DNA from: Nitrospirota bacterium
GTDB lineage: Bacteria > Nitrospirota > Nitrospiria > JACQCE01
NCBI GenBank assembly: GCA_016201765.1
Contig: JACQCE010000003.1
Location: 1-43,887 of the forward strand
DNA length: 43,887 nucleotides
Direction: 5' to 3'
Below are positions 25,309 to 32,476 of this stretch, in pieces. Each line of letters starts with the position of its first letter. The first letter of the stretch is position 1. A program made the translations under genes and the position numbers. The notes below the pieces were generated by a model. That model did no database searches. It had not been told where the DNA came from and was given only the letters and a program-made list of their open reading frames with translations.

Positions 25309-25652
25309 TGAAGGTCGGATTTTTACTCTGCAGCAGCCCTGAATCGCAGGACGGGTTTACCGTCGGCCGTTTAGCCGACGGCCTGCTCTCGGCCGGCCAT
25401 TCGGTCTCCCTGTTTCTCATGGATGACGGCGTGTATCACGCCACCCGCACCGCCGCAACCGCCGGTCACTCCACACTGGGGCTGCCGCGGCTGGTGGAGA
25501 GGGGGGCCAAGGTCGCCTTGTGCGCCGTGACGGCCCGGGCGAGGGGGCTGGGAGAGGCCGAACTCGATCCACGAGTGGAGATTTCCAGCCAGTACGAGCT
25601 GTCGCAAATGGTCAAAGCGGCCGACCGGTTCCTGGCGTTTGGAGAGGCATGA
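25308..25652 (+). CDS. DsrE/TusD-like sulfur-relay protein
   Basis: A 114-residue DsrE-fold protein that would carry persulfide sulfur in the cytoplasm. It opens MKVGFLLCSSPESQDGFTVG, with RLADGLLSAGHSVSLFLMDDGVYHA matching the family core. The active-site Cys of DsrE/TusD is probably in KVALCAVTARARGL near residue 70, and a second Cys lies at position 8. First of five genes; its stop overlaps the next ATG (ATGA). Confidence 0.85.
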   Translation: MKVGFLLCSSPESQDGFTVGRLADGLLSAGHSVSLFLMDDGVYHATRTAATAGHSTLGLPRLVERGAKVALCAVTARARGLGEAELDPRVEISSQYELSQMVKAADRFLAFGEA

Positions 25653-25993
25653 AGCGGGTGGTCGTCCTGGTCCGGCGCCCCCCATTGGCCCGCAGCGCCA
25701 CCACCGAAGCGTTCAGGGTGGCGGTGGGGATGACGCTGGGGGATCACGAGGTGACCGTGCTCTATATTGACGGAGGCGCCGGGGCGGCGGCGGAATTGCA
25801 GCCGGCTCTGGCCGGCGGCGCCGACATCGGCGAGGCGCTCTCGCTCTTCGGCCCCTGCCATGTGCGGGAGGTGGTGGAGAGCGGGTCGCTGGAGCAGGCG
25901 CACGTGGCCAGCGTGCGGAAGGGGATCGAGCGGATGAATCGTCCGGCAGCCCTGTCCCTGCTGGACGACGCGGACGTCTTGCTGGCGGTGTGA
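25649..25993 (+). CDS. DsrF/TusC-like protein
   Basis: A 114-residue partner of the DsrE-like protein. It opens MKRVVVLVRRPPLARSATTEAFRVAVGMTL with VTVLYIDGGAGAA and ends SLLDDADVLLAV, a typical DsrF-like end ('aDavlaf'). The start is fixed by the 4-base ATGA overlap with the upstream gene. A longer frame from 25520 is spurious. It has one Cys (FGPCHVREV) but DsrF proteins need none. It would form a heterohexamer with its neighbours. Confidence 0.75.
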   Translation: MKRVVVLVRRPPLARSATTEAFRVAVGMTLGDHEVTVLYIDGGAGAAAELQPALAGGADIGEALSLFGPCHVREVVESGSLEQAHVASVRKGIERMNRPAALSLLDDADVLLAV

Positions 25994-26000
25994 GGGCGCA

Positions 26001-26252
26001 ATGGCGATCCTTCATCTGATCCGGCGGCCGAATGACCGGCTCGCGTTTGAAGCGGCCGGCCGGCAGGGACGGAACGCAACGGTGCTGTTGGTTCAGGACG
26101 GGGTTCGCGCCGTGGCACCCGGGGGGATGGCGGCGGTCTATGCGTCGGCCGATGACGTCCAGGCCCGGGGCGTGAACACCGCCTATCCGTTGGTGGACAC
26201 GGCGAAAATGAGCGAGCTGATTGTCGGTCATGAACGGGTGTTTGTGTGGTAA
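26001..26252 (+). CDS. DsrH/TusB-like protein, catalytic Cys absent
   Basis: An 83-residue protein starting 7 bases after the DsrF-like stop. NATVLLVQDGVRAVAPGG...VYASADDVQARGV matches the DsrH/TusB core, and the end VGHERVFVW matches the usual 'hDrvvtW'. Unlike classical DsrH it contains no Cys at all, so it may be structural. It is the third member of a tusD-C-B-like set. Confidence 0.75.
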   Translation: MAILHLIRRPNDRLAFEAAGRQGRNATVLLVQDGVRAVAPGGMAAVYASADDVQARGVNTAYPLVDTAKMSELIVGHERVFVW

Positions 26253-26284
26253 GGGTGTCCGGTGACGCGAAAGGAGTATGACGG

Positions 26285-26533
26285 ATGAGCGTGCAATTTC
26301 AAATTGATCAGCGGCTTGATTGCAAGGGATTGAATTGCCCCTTGCCGATTTTAAAAACGAAGAAAGCGCTCGACGGGATGACGGCCGGTCAGGTGTTGGA
26401 GATGACGGCCACCGATCCCGGTTCCAGGCCGGACATGGAGGCGTTCTCCCGTCGAACCGGTCATGAATTGCTGGACGCGAAGGAAGCGGGCGGGGTGTTC
26501 ACATTTTACATCCGGAAAATCGTCGTCAAGTGA
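26285..26533 (+). CDS. tusA: TusA-family sulfur carrier
   Basis: An 82-residue TusA/SirA-like protein that carries sulfur as a persulfide on one Cys. The signature CPxP is visible in DCKGLNCPLPILKTKKAL near residue 20, followed by GQVLEMTATDPGSRPDMEAFSRRTGHELL. Ribosome site GGAG about 10 bases upstream. It sits between the DsrEFH-like genes and dsrE2, the arrangement seen in sulfur-oxidizer relays. Confidence 0.93.
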   Translation: MSVQFQIDQRLDCKGLNCPLPILKTKKALDGMTAGQVLEMTATDPGSRPDMEAFSRRTGHELLDAKEAGGVFTFYIRKIVVK

Positions 26534-26546
26534 TGAGAGGTGCGCC

Positions 26547-27113
26547 ATGGCGATTCTCGACAAAGAGCTGAATGAACTGATCGAAGCCCGCGTCAACGAA
26601 CTGGTCGATGAAAAACTGGCCAAGATGGCCAAGCGGCCGGTCAAGCCAAAGCGGCTGGCGATTGCTGTGGTGTCCCGCGGCACGATCGACGCCGCCTACG
26701 CCGCGCTGATTCTTGCCACGACGGGCGCGGCGTTGGAGATGGAGGTCGGCGTCTATTTTTCGTTTTTCGGGTTGAACATTCTGAAGAAGGGCAACCAGGA
26801 CAACCTGAAGGTCGTTCCGTTGGGCAACCCGGCCATGCCGGTCAACATGCCGAACATCGTCAGCATGCTGCCGGGGATGACCGCGTTCGCCACGATGATG
26901 ATGAAGAAGACGATCAAGGAGAAAAAAATCGCCACCGTGCCGGAGCTGCTGGAGATCGCGCTGGAGAGCGGCGTCACGCTCTGGCCCTGCCAGATGGCGA
27001 TGGAGATGTTCGACATCAAGAAGGAAGATTTAATCGACGGTTTACCCACGCCGGTCGGCGCGGCGACCTTTCTGGAATTCGCCGGCGACGCGGATATTAC
27101 GCTGTTTATTTAA
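26547..27113 (+). CDS. DsrE2-like protein (DsrE/DsrF/DrsH-like family)
   Basis: A 188-residue protein. A coiled N-terminus (LNELIEARVNELVDEKLAKM) is followed by KRLAIAVVSRGTIDAAYAALILATTGAALEMEVGVYFSFFGLNIL, the DsrE2 hallmark. The conserved Cys is in GVTLWPCQMAMEMFDIKKEDL near residue 150. DsrE2 proteins in sulfur oxidizers may be membrane-associated and exchange sulfur with TusA. A GAGAGG site precedes the ATG. A longer frame from 26463 overlaps tusA and is not preferred. The stop codon abuts an octamer hairpin. Confidence 0.9.
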   Translation: MAILDKELNELIEARVNELVDEKLAKMAKRPVKPKRLAIAVVSRGTIDAAYAALILATTGAALEMEVGVYFSFFGLNILKKGNQDNLKVVPLGNPAMPVNMPNIVSMLPGMTAFATMMMKKTIKEKKIATVPELLEIALESGVTLWPCQMAMEMFDIKKEDLIDGLPTPVGAATFLEFAGDADITLFI

Positions 27114-27216
27114 GGTGGCTAGGTGGCGAGGTCGCTGGGTAGCTAGGAAAGGCAGTTCTCTCTCTTGAGGGCCCGATTTTCCCAGCCACCTAACTACCTA
27201 GCAACCTAGCGACCTT
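27114..27216. repeat. Inverted octamer array, copy 4, between dsrE2 and pyrE
   Basis: GGTGGCTA-type words (27114-27146) begin at the base after the dsrE2 stop and face CCAGCCACCTAACTACC...GACCTTA (27182-27216). The right arm ends 4 bases before the pyrE ATG, so the hairpin covers the region where a ribosome site would lie. Confidence 0.7.
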
Positions 27217-27220
27217 ACTT

Positions 27221-27775
27221 ATGACTGACCGAGACAGACTGCTCGCTATTCTCAAACAGCGGTCGTTTACCCACCGGCCGGAGCAACCCTTTCAGCTCTC
27301 CTCCGGCAAGACCAGCCCCTACTATCTGGACGGCAAACGGACCACGCTCGATCCGAGAGGCGCGGTCCTGGTCGGCCGGCTGTGCTTTGAGCGGTTGAAG
27401 GGACGGGGGATCACGGCTGTCGGAGGGCTGACGCTGGGCGCTGATCCGATTGCTTTAGCCGTGGCCCTGACGAGCGAGCTGAACGGCGAGCCGATGCGGG
27501 CCTTCATCGTCCGCAAGGAGGCCAAGGGCCACGGCACGCAGAACTGGATTGAGGGCGGACTCGAACCGGGGTCGCGCGTGGCCGTGGTGGAAGATGTCGT
27601 CACCTCGGGCCGGTCGATCTGCCAGGCGATCCAACGGGTCAAAGAGGCCGGCCATACGATCGTGGCCGTCTTGTCGCTCGTCGACCGGGAGGAGGGCGGC
27701 GCCAAGGCGGTCGAAGAGGCATCGGGCCTGCCGCTGGAGTCGTTGTTTCGGTTGGGTGATTTCTTAAAGAGGTAG
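27221..27775 (+). CDS. pyrE: Orotate phosphoribosyltransferase
   Basis: PyrE makes OMP from orotate and PRPP in pyrimidine synthesis. The 184-residue protein has the family opening (FQLSSGKTSPYYLDGKRTTL) and GGLTLGADPIALAVAL. KEAKGHGTQNWIEG is the catalytic loop. The PRPP-binding motif VAVVEDVVTSGRSICQAI lies near residue 125. Length is slightly short but complete. No Shine-Dalgarno is evident, and the upstream octamer arm runs to 4 bases before the ATG. The TAG stop is part of the next octamer array. Confidence 0.95.
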   Translation: MTDRDRLLAILKQRSFTHRPEQPFQLSSGKTSPYYLDGKRTTLDPRGAVLVGRLCFERLKGRGITAVGGLTLGADPIALAVALTSELNGEPMRAFIVRKEAKGHGTQNWIEGGLEPGSRVAVVEDVVTSGRSICQAIQRVKEAGHTIVAVLSLVDREEGGAKAVEEASGLPLESLFRLGDFLKR

Positions 27776-27854
27776 CTAGGTGGTTAGGTTGCTAGGTAGC
27801 TAGGATAACATTTGCGTTGTTGCACTCTCTAGCCACCCAGCTACCTAGCCACCT
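27771..27854. repeat. Inverted octamer array, copy 5, contains the pyrE stop
   Basis: GGTAGCTA-GGTGGTTA-GGTTGCTA words start within the pyrE stop codon (TAG at 27773-27775) and face CTAGCCACCCAGCTACCTAG (27828-27847) and neighbours. The right arm is followed by TCTTCTTGTG, so it resembles a terminator on the plus strand. Confidence 0.7.
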
Positions 27855-27876
27855 CTTCTTGTGTTACTCTACCACC

Positions 27877-28686
27877 ATGGCCGAGCCCGCCGTCCATAAA
27901 GATCCCTTCGGTCATCATCGCGTCACCGTCACGCGGATTGTCCCGATGACGGCCACCGTCAAGAGTTACACCCTCGCTCTTCAGGATGACGCAACATTCC
28001 GCTTCAAGCCGGGCCAATACATTCAATTGTATGTGCCCAAGGGAGACCAGTCGGTGGCCAAACCCTATTCGATCGCCTCGCCGCCCGATCAGGAGCGGGA
28101 GATCGAGCTCTGCATCAAGCGGGTGGAGGGTGGGTACGTCTCCACCTACTGCGATCGGCTTGCCGGGGGGGAGTCGTTTGAAATCCGGGGGCCGATCGGC
28201 AAGTTTTTTTTGCGGGAGCCCATCGATTCGGATCTGGTCTTTCTGGCCACCGGCACCGGCGTGGCGCCGTTTCGAAGCATGCTGCGCGGTCTCTTCCCGA
28301 TCGGGCCGGGCGACACCTCATGGGCGCCGTATCAATTTTCAACCGACCCTGCCGGTCCCCTGCCCGTCCGGCAGGCGGGGGCAGGCAGGCGTCACGCCTG
28401 GCTCTTCTTCGGTGTGCGGCATGAAGACGAGATTCTTTATGAGTCTGAATTCCTGAGCATGGCCGAACGGTATCCGACCTTTCACTTCATTCCCACCATC
28501 AGCCGGCCGGGGCGGTGGCAGGGCGCAACCGGCTATGTGCAGGATCATGTCCCAAAGCATGTGACGGATCCTTCGGGCAAGCAGGTCTATGTCTGCGGTC
28601 TGATGCCGATGATCGAGGCGGCGCGCGCCGCGCTCAAGGGGATGGGCTTTCAGCGGGAGCAGATTCACTACGAAATCTATACCTAG
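27877..28686 (+). CDS. FAD/NAD(P)-binding ferredoxin reductase-like oxidoreductase
   Basis: A 269-residue flavoprotein reductase. The FAD domain has FKPGQYIQLYVP and the (R/K)xYS motif KPYSIASPP near residue 60, then GGYVSTYCDRL. The nucleotide-binding motif is FLATGTGVAPFRSML near 125. A late KQVYVCGLMPMIEAA and the end HYEIYT follow the family. It lacks a [2Fe-2S] domain. Between the SML helix and WLFFGVRHEDEILY there is an extra loop of about 30 residues. Part of that loop is encoded by a GC-rich palindromic element (28348-28391), so it is a small in-frame insertion. No Shine-Dalgarno is visible. The electron partner is unknown. Confidence 0.9.
   Translation: MAEPAVHKDPFGHHRVTVTRIVPMTATVKSYTLALQDDATFRFKPGQYIQLYVPKGDQSVAKPYSIASPPDQEREIELCIKRVEGGYVSTYCDRLAGGESFEIRGPIGKFFLREPIDSDLVFLATGTGVAPFRSMLRGLFPIGPGDTSWAPYQFSTDPAGPLPVRQAGAGRRHAWLFFGVRHEDEILYESEFLSMAERYPTFHFIPTISRPGRWQGATGYVQDHVPKHVTDPSGKQVYVCGLMPMIEAARAALKGMGFQREQIHYEIYT
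28348..28391. repeat. GC-rich palindromic element inside the reductase gene
   Basis: The segment contains CCCCTGCCCGTCCGGCAGGC followed by GGGGGCAGGCAGGCG. The CCTGCC/GGCAGG arms can fold in nested ways. It encodes roughly PAGPLPVRQAGAGRR in frame, within a loop missing from typical homologs. A related core occurs at 31181-31200. It looks like a small mobile palindrome tolerated in coding sequence. Confidence 0.5.
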
Positions 28687-28700
28687 GGTGCTGGACCCAC

Positions 28701-28729
28701 TTGACAACAAGATGTTGTTGTCCTATAGT
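28701..28729 (+). promoter_or_regulatory. Consensus promoter with operator-like dyad
   Basis: TTGACA (28701-28706), exactly 17 bases, then TATAGT (28724-28729). An inverted repeat GACAACAA-GATG-TTGTTGTC (28703-28722) fills the spacer and overlaps the -35. A protein bound there would block RNA polymerase, so repression is likely. It lies 15 bases after the reductase stop. Confidence 0.65.
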
Positions 28730-28738
28730 GGGGCCGTT

Positions 28739-28975
28739 TTGAAACGCCGACGTTCTCAGGAGCCGCACGCGCTCTCCCGAGTTCGCAAGGCGCCCACGGG
28801 ATGTCCACGGTGCGGCGGCTTGATGAGTCCCGAACGATTTTCTGATTTTTGCGATCAGGCCGGCCAGTACCATTTCAGCGGCTGGCGCTGTCTCTCCTGC
28901 GGCGAAGTGCTCGACCCCGTCATTCTCGCCAACCGCCGCCTGCCTGAAAAACAGGCCAGCATAGCCAAGAAATAA
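28739..28975 (+). CDS. Small zinc-ribbon protein
   Basis: A protein of about 78 residues with two Cys pairs, TGCPRCGGLM and WRCLSCGEVLDPV, spaced about 27 residues apart to make a zinc ribbon. The N-terminus is basic (LKRRRSQEPHALSRVRKA). The start is uncertain. The strong promoter at 28701 would begin transcription near 28736, so the in-frame TTG at 28739 (leaderless) is the first usable start. The ATG at 28712 and GTG at 28688 lie within or before the promoter. It may bind nucleic acid or act as a regulator. Confidence 0.65.
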   Translation: MKRRRSQEPHALSRVRKAPTGCPRCGGLMSPERFSDFCDQAGQYHFSGWRCLSCGEVLDPVILANRRLPEKQASIAKK

Positions 28976-28979
28976 CCGG

Positions 28980-29714
28980 TTACTGTTTGCCGCCGCTCCC
29001 GCCTGATTTGGATTGGTCTGAATTGTTGGCGTTAGAAGAGGGTTTGGTTGAATTAGAGGCATTGGTGGGATCAGCGGATTGGGAGGAGGATTGATTCTGC
29101 GAGGTGTTGGATCCGCCTCGTCCGCCTTTTCTACTGCTGCCGCCTTGTTTCTTCTCGGAGCGTTTCTGCTTTTTGGCGTCCCGTATGGCTTGATTTTCAG
29201 CCAGCTTGGCGGGATTTGAAGAACGGGCGGGTTGGTTCCCGCTATCAGGGGCGATCGCCGTGGCCACAATGGGAATGATCCCCAGATCGAAGACCCTGAC
29301 CTCTGTAATGGCAGGATAATTTCGACGTCCGTTTGCCGTGTGTTGGGCTCCATAGATGATCACGGTGTTGCTTGGTCCAAGAAGCTGTTTGATCGCCCGC
29401 TCAATCGGCATCTGCTCCAATGAGGCGGTGATGGGCCGGTTATCAAACGCTTGGGCCTGAGCCGGAGGCCGAAAACGGATCTGCGTCTGCTGTGACAGCT
29501 CCTCAATCACCTGCCGGAGGGGCATGCCGTTGAGGTGAACCGTCACGGTTCGCTTATCAGCGTGGTATTCGATTTCCGGGTTTGACGGTGACACAGGGGC
29601 GGTTGTTTGAGCCCTTGCCGATGGACTCGGCAACCCTGCCAGCGCCACGGTTGCGCCGGCAACGGCCAGTAAGAAGAAAAAAACTCGTCGCACCCTATAA
29701 TGATAGCGCATCAT
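28980..29714 (-). CDS. Exported STN-domain-like protein with low-complexity tail
   Basis: A 244-residue secreted protein. A signal peptide (basic start, FFFLLAVAGATVALAGLP, cleavage near ARA-Q) precedes a domain of about 70 residues. That domain reads IEYHADKRTVTVHLNGMPLRQVIEELSQQT...RPITASLEQMPIERAIKQLL, the secretin/TonB short N-terminal (STN) pattern. The last 75 residues are Lys, then Gly/Ser/Asn-rich and probably disordered. It has no barrel or secretin core, so it is not itself a secretin. It follows the terminator of the gene upstream on the same strand and may have its own promoter. It ends 5 bases from the convergent zinc-ribbon gene. Confidence 0.65.
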   Translation of the reverse strand: MMRYHYRVRRVFFFLLAVAGATVALAGLPSPSARAQTTAPVSPSNPEIEYHADKRTVTVHLNGMPLRQVIEELSQQTQIRFRPPAQAQAFDNRPITASLEQMPIERAIKQLLGPSNTVIIYGAQHTANGRRNYPAITEVRVFDLGIIPIVATAIAPDSGNQPARSSNPAKLAENQAIRDAKKQKRSEKKQGGSSRKGGRGGSNTSQNQSSSQSADPTNASNSTKPSSNANNSDQSKSGGSGGKQ

Positions 29715-29743
29715 TAGGTTGATAACAAGTGGCGTAAAAATAC

Positions 29744-29774
29744 AAGAGGGCCGGGGATCACCCCCGGCCCTCTT
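29744..29774 (-). terminator. Intrinsic terminator of the exported-protein operon
   Basis: A perfect 13-bp stem AAGAGGGCCGGGG / CCCCGGCCCTCTT closes over 5 bases. On the minus strand GTATTTTTACG follows, a clear T-run. It lies 30 bases after the stop of the Asp/Gly/Ser-rich protein gene. Confidence 0.85.
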
Positions 29775-29803
29775 GGCACAACCACTGCTCGTGCTATGCA
29801 GGA

Positions 29804-30931
29804 CTACCGACTACGCCGTCCAAGCCGGCGCAGCAGCACCACCGCCACCGGTGCGAAGAGCACCAGCAGATAGGCGAAGCCGGAGCCGGTCGTGGCGGAT
29901 GCCGACGCGACCAGGCTGCAGCCTCCGCTGCCACCACCACTCGGCACGCCGCCGTAACCAAACCCGCCTTGATCAGACCCACCGCCAAAGCCAGAATCGT
30001 GGGTGCTGTCGCCAGGGCCTGTTGCATAGGCATCGCGGGAAGCCGATGAGTGATTGACGTCACCAGCGTCACGCAACGTGCCCGCAACGTCCCGATCCTG
30101 ACTGGCATCGGGCGTTGAATCGGCGTTGGCACGGGCGATTCTGTCCGGCGTGCCGCTCCCATCCGATCCATTGCTGTCACCATCGCGGCTCGGCCGGCCC
30201 GGATCATCAAAGCCCGCGGCAATATCGGCCGCTGCCTGATCCGGGGTGCCATCACCGGCGGTCAATGTGTTCCAATCGGCAGAGGTCGTGTTCCCATCAC
30301 GACCGACCCGGTCGCGCTGCCAGTCACTGACCATGTTGGTATTGCGATCGCATTCGCCGACGGCTTTATCCGCCGCGATACAATCACGGTTGCCCACCCG
30401 GTCGCCCTGGGTGCTGGTCAGACCGTTCGAGAGACGATAGCGATCCGAGTTGGTGTGCTCGGGAACCGCATCGGTCATATCGTCACCGGCTCGGTTGAAG
30501 CCGCTGGCCGGGAGGTCATCCCGAACCTGATCGGCATAGCCATCACCAGCGCCGTTATAGTCTTTCACGTTGTCGCTGCTAAACAGATCGTTGCCGCAGG
30601 AGAAATCCACGCCTGTGCCATCACCAGGGCCGTTCACGCAGTCCGGCACGCCAGCGCCTGTGCCGTCACCATCCGTGCCGCCCCGATCATCAGCCGACCC
30701 CGCGCTGTCCCCATCAGGAACCCGATCGGCATTCCGGTCAAACCCCGTCCGATCCGAACTCGAACCGGAGCCATCACCATCGCTGGTGCTGTCACTGGGC
30801 CCGCCGATGTAGTTGTTATGGCTGTAACCCACGCTTGGATTGTGCGACGCTTGACCTGTTCCTTGAAACCCCCACCAAAGCAGGGCCGCGGCAAGGGCCA
30901 GCCCCATACCCCATATCATCGTTCGTTTCAT
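29804..30931 (-). CDS. Exported Asp/Gly/Ser-rich protein with Cys-type C-terminal sorting tail
   Basis: A 375-residue surface-type protein. The N-terminus has a signal peptide (MKRTMIWGMGLALAAALLWW). The body is strongly acidic and Gly/Ser-rich with many D-x-D/N-x-D/G turns (DGDGSGSSSD, DGDGTGAGVPD, RDGDSNGSDGSG) like calcium-binding type-3 repeats. It also has isolated Cys pairs. The C-terminus has a Gly-rich linker, a GGCSLV motif, one hydrophobic helix and an RRLGRRSR tail. This architecture matches Cys-containing C-terminal sorting signals (MYXO-CTERM or JDVT-CTERM style), processed by CPBP-type intramembrane proteases. Such a protease gene lies about 3.7 kb away. AAAGGAGGAGG ribosome site. 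Confidence 0.75.
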   Translation of the reverse strand: MKRTMIWGMGLALAAALLWWGFQGTGQASHNPSVGYSHNNYIGGPSDSTSDGDGSGSSSDRTGFDRNADRVPDGDSAGSADDRGGTDGDGTGAGVPDCVNGPGDGTGVDFSCGNDLFSSDNVKDYNGAGDGYADQVRDDLPASGFNRAGDDMTDAVPEHTNSDRYRLSNGLTSTQGDRVGNRDCIAADKAVGECDRNTNMVSDWQRDRVGRDGNTTSADWNTLTAGDGTPDQAAADIAAGFDDPGRPSRDGDSNGSDGSGTPDRIARANADSTPDASQDRDVAGTLRDAGDVNHSSASRDAYATGPGDSTHDSGFGGGSDQGGFGYGGVPSGGGSGGCSLVASASATTGSGFAYLLVLFAPVAVVLLRRLGRRSR

Positions 30932-31014
30932 TGCGTCCTCCTCCTTTGTTGAAAGCCCATTTCAGTGTGAACCTGTAAACATAAAGCACAAAGCCACTAC
31001 ATGACAGAGAAACG

Positions 31015-32379
31015 TTAAACTGGTATAGCCACCTCCTTCTGTGAAAAGGGTCGAAGAGGTTGTGCCCCGCTTGTGGACCACGGGGAGGCCTCTTGCAATG
31101 AGTTGAGTGAACCGGACGGGAGAAAACGCGTGGAGAAAAGAGGTCGAACAGAACGTACGAATTCAGCCTGCATGAGATAGCCGCCTGCCGCAGGCGGGGG
31201 ACCACTCCAACTGCTGAACTTAAGCAACTGGAGCCGGCGCAATGTTTCCACTGTGCCGTTAAACCGGTGCAGAGTCGAGGCTGAAGTGGCTGGCGGTGAA
31301 ACAACACCAACGGCCGTTCGAACGACCGTGAGGGTCATTGATTTGCCCACCGCGGCAACCGGCGCAGCCCATTCCACAAAAGCGGGCTGAGCGGTCAGGC
31401 GGCTGTCAAGAACACGGAGCACCTTTGCGCTCCTCCATCGGGTGTGTCCGATTGAAGAGGCCAGCAGGCCGGCGGGACGCAGCGTCACACTGACGTGCTG
31501 AGCCGCCAGCCGGCCGATCGGGCCGCGTTCCCGCTGATTGAGCCACGCAATGACGACCCGGCCGGTGGAGGGGTCGACGCCGATGGTCTTGGGCTGGCTG
31601 ACGACCTGAACCGACCGGTAGAGCGATTGTTTTGGAGATTCCAGCAGGGAGGACAACGGTTGGCGCGCCCCCGTGCCTTGGGGTTGAAGCGTTGTGTAAA
31701 CGATTTGTGTGGCTGTTGGATCGGCCGCATCGGTCCAGGTCACATGGAGATTCCCGCGGCGGTCAACCGCAACGGCCGGATAGCCGTGGGCATCCTTGCC
31801 AAAGTGGGTGGCGATTCGCCGCCGTTCGAGCGCGCTGTTGCCGGCAAGCCTCGCCAGAATGACCGAGTCTTGCCCTTCTTCCCAGGCGCTATAAGCCACG
31901 CCTTGCGCATCAACAGCCAGGTACGGATGCATGGCCATGGGACGATCGTTGAGGAGTTCCTCTCTCGTGACAACCGGGCCGTGCTGGCCTTGGGCGATCC
32001 GGGCGTAATGGACCCAGGTGCCCTGAGAATTTCGAGATCCGGCTCCCTTGGTGAATCGCTCCTGCCAGAGGAGATGGACCGTCCGGTTGGAATCAATCGC
32101 GATGTGGGGACGCCGGATCCTGTTTGTGCTGGTGTGGATGAGGATCGCCGGCGCGTCCGGCGATCCTGACAGCGTCATGGACTGATAAAAGAGACTGGAG
32201 GTGTTATCGTCGGCCTCCACGATCCATGCACTCCGAATATGATTGGTCTGATCACGGACAGATGATCTGGTCTGATCATCGGGAATGGAAGAAACCGGGG
32301 CGCCAGCCAAAACGGAGAGAGGCGCCGACAAGACGGCGCAGAGGCAGAAAAGACTCACACTATTAAGAAGACGAGCCAC
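31015..32379 (-). CDS. Exported beta-propeller/BNR-like protein
   Basis: A 454-residue secreted protein starting at the GTG at 32379, which has GGGGAGGAG 7 bases upstream. A signal segment (LLNSVSLFCLCAVLSAPLSVLAG) is followed by repeats of the type RRPHIAIDSNRTVHLLWQ, MHPYLAVDAQGVAYSAWEE, GYPAVAVDRRGNLHVTWTD and TIGVDPSTGRVVIAWLNQ. Each is an 'x-A-V-D-x-x-G-x-x-x-x-x-W' blade, as in sialidase-like propellers. No catalytic set for a sialidase is evident. The last 60 residues cross a palindromic element (31181-31197) and may be altered. It is part of the minus-strand operon. Confidence 0.7.
   Translation of the reverse strand: MARLLNSVSLFCLCAVLSAPLSVLAGAPVSSIPDDQTRSSVRDQTNHIRSAWIVEADDNTSSLFYQSMTLSGSPDAPAILIHTSTNRIRRPHIAIDSNRTVHLLWQERFTKGAGSRNSQGTWVHYARIAQGQHGPVVTREELLNDRPMAMHPYLAVDAQGVAYSAWEEGQDSVILARLAGNSALERRRIATHFGKDAHGYPAVAVDRRGNLHVTWTDAADPTATQIVYTTLQPQGTGARQPLSSLLESPKQSLYRSVQVVSQPKTIGVDPSTGRVVIAWLNQRERGPIGRLAAQHVSVTLRPAGLLASSIGHTRWRSAKVLRVLDSRLTAQPAFVEWAAPVAAVGKSMTLTVVRTAVGVVSPPATSASTLHRFNGTVETLRRLQLLKFSSWSGPPPAAGGYLMQAEFVRSVRPLFSTRFLPSGSLNSLQEASPWSTSGAQPLRPFSQKEVAIPV
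31181..31197. repeat. Small palindrome CCGCCTG-CCG-CAGGCGG
   Basis: A perfect 7-bp stem with a 3-base loop followed by GGGGGACCACTCC, lying in the 3' end of the propeller gene and encoding the PPPAAGG stretch. Its core resembles the element inside the reductase gene at 28348-28391. Confidence 0.45.
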
Positions 32380-32476
32380 CCAAAAACTCCTCCCCTCGAT
32401 CAACAGCCTGAAAATTATCACAAAAGCGCAGGTCTGTCAAGCGCTTCATCAGCGGGTATTGCAGGCGGGTTTTTAG

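Noticed and set aside
28980-29714. STN-like protein considered as a secretin or TonB-dependent receptor
   Set aside because: Only the short N-terminal-like domain is present; no secretin core, plug or barrel.
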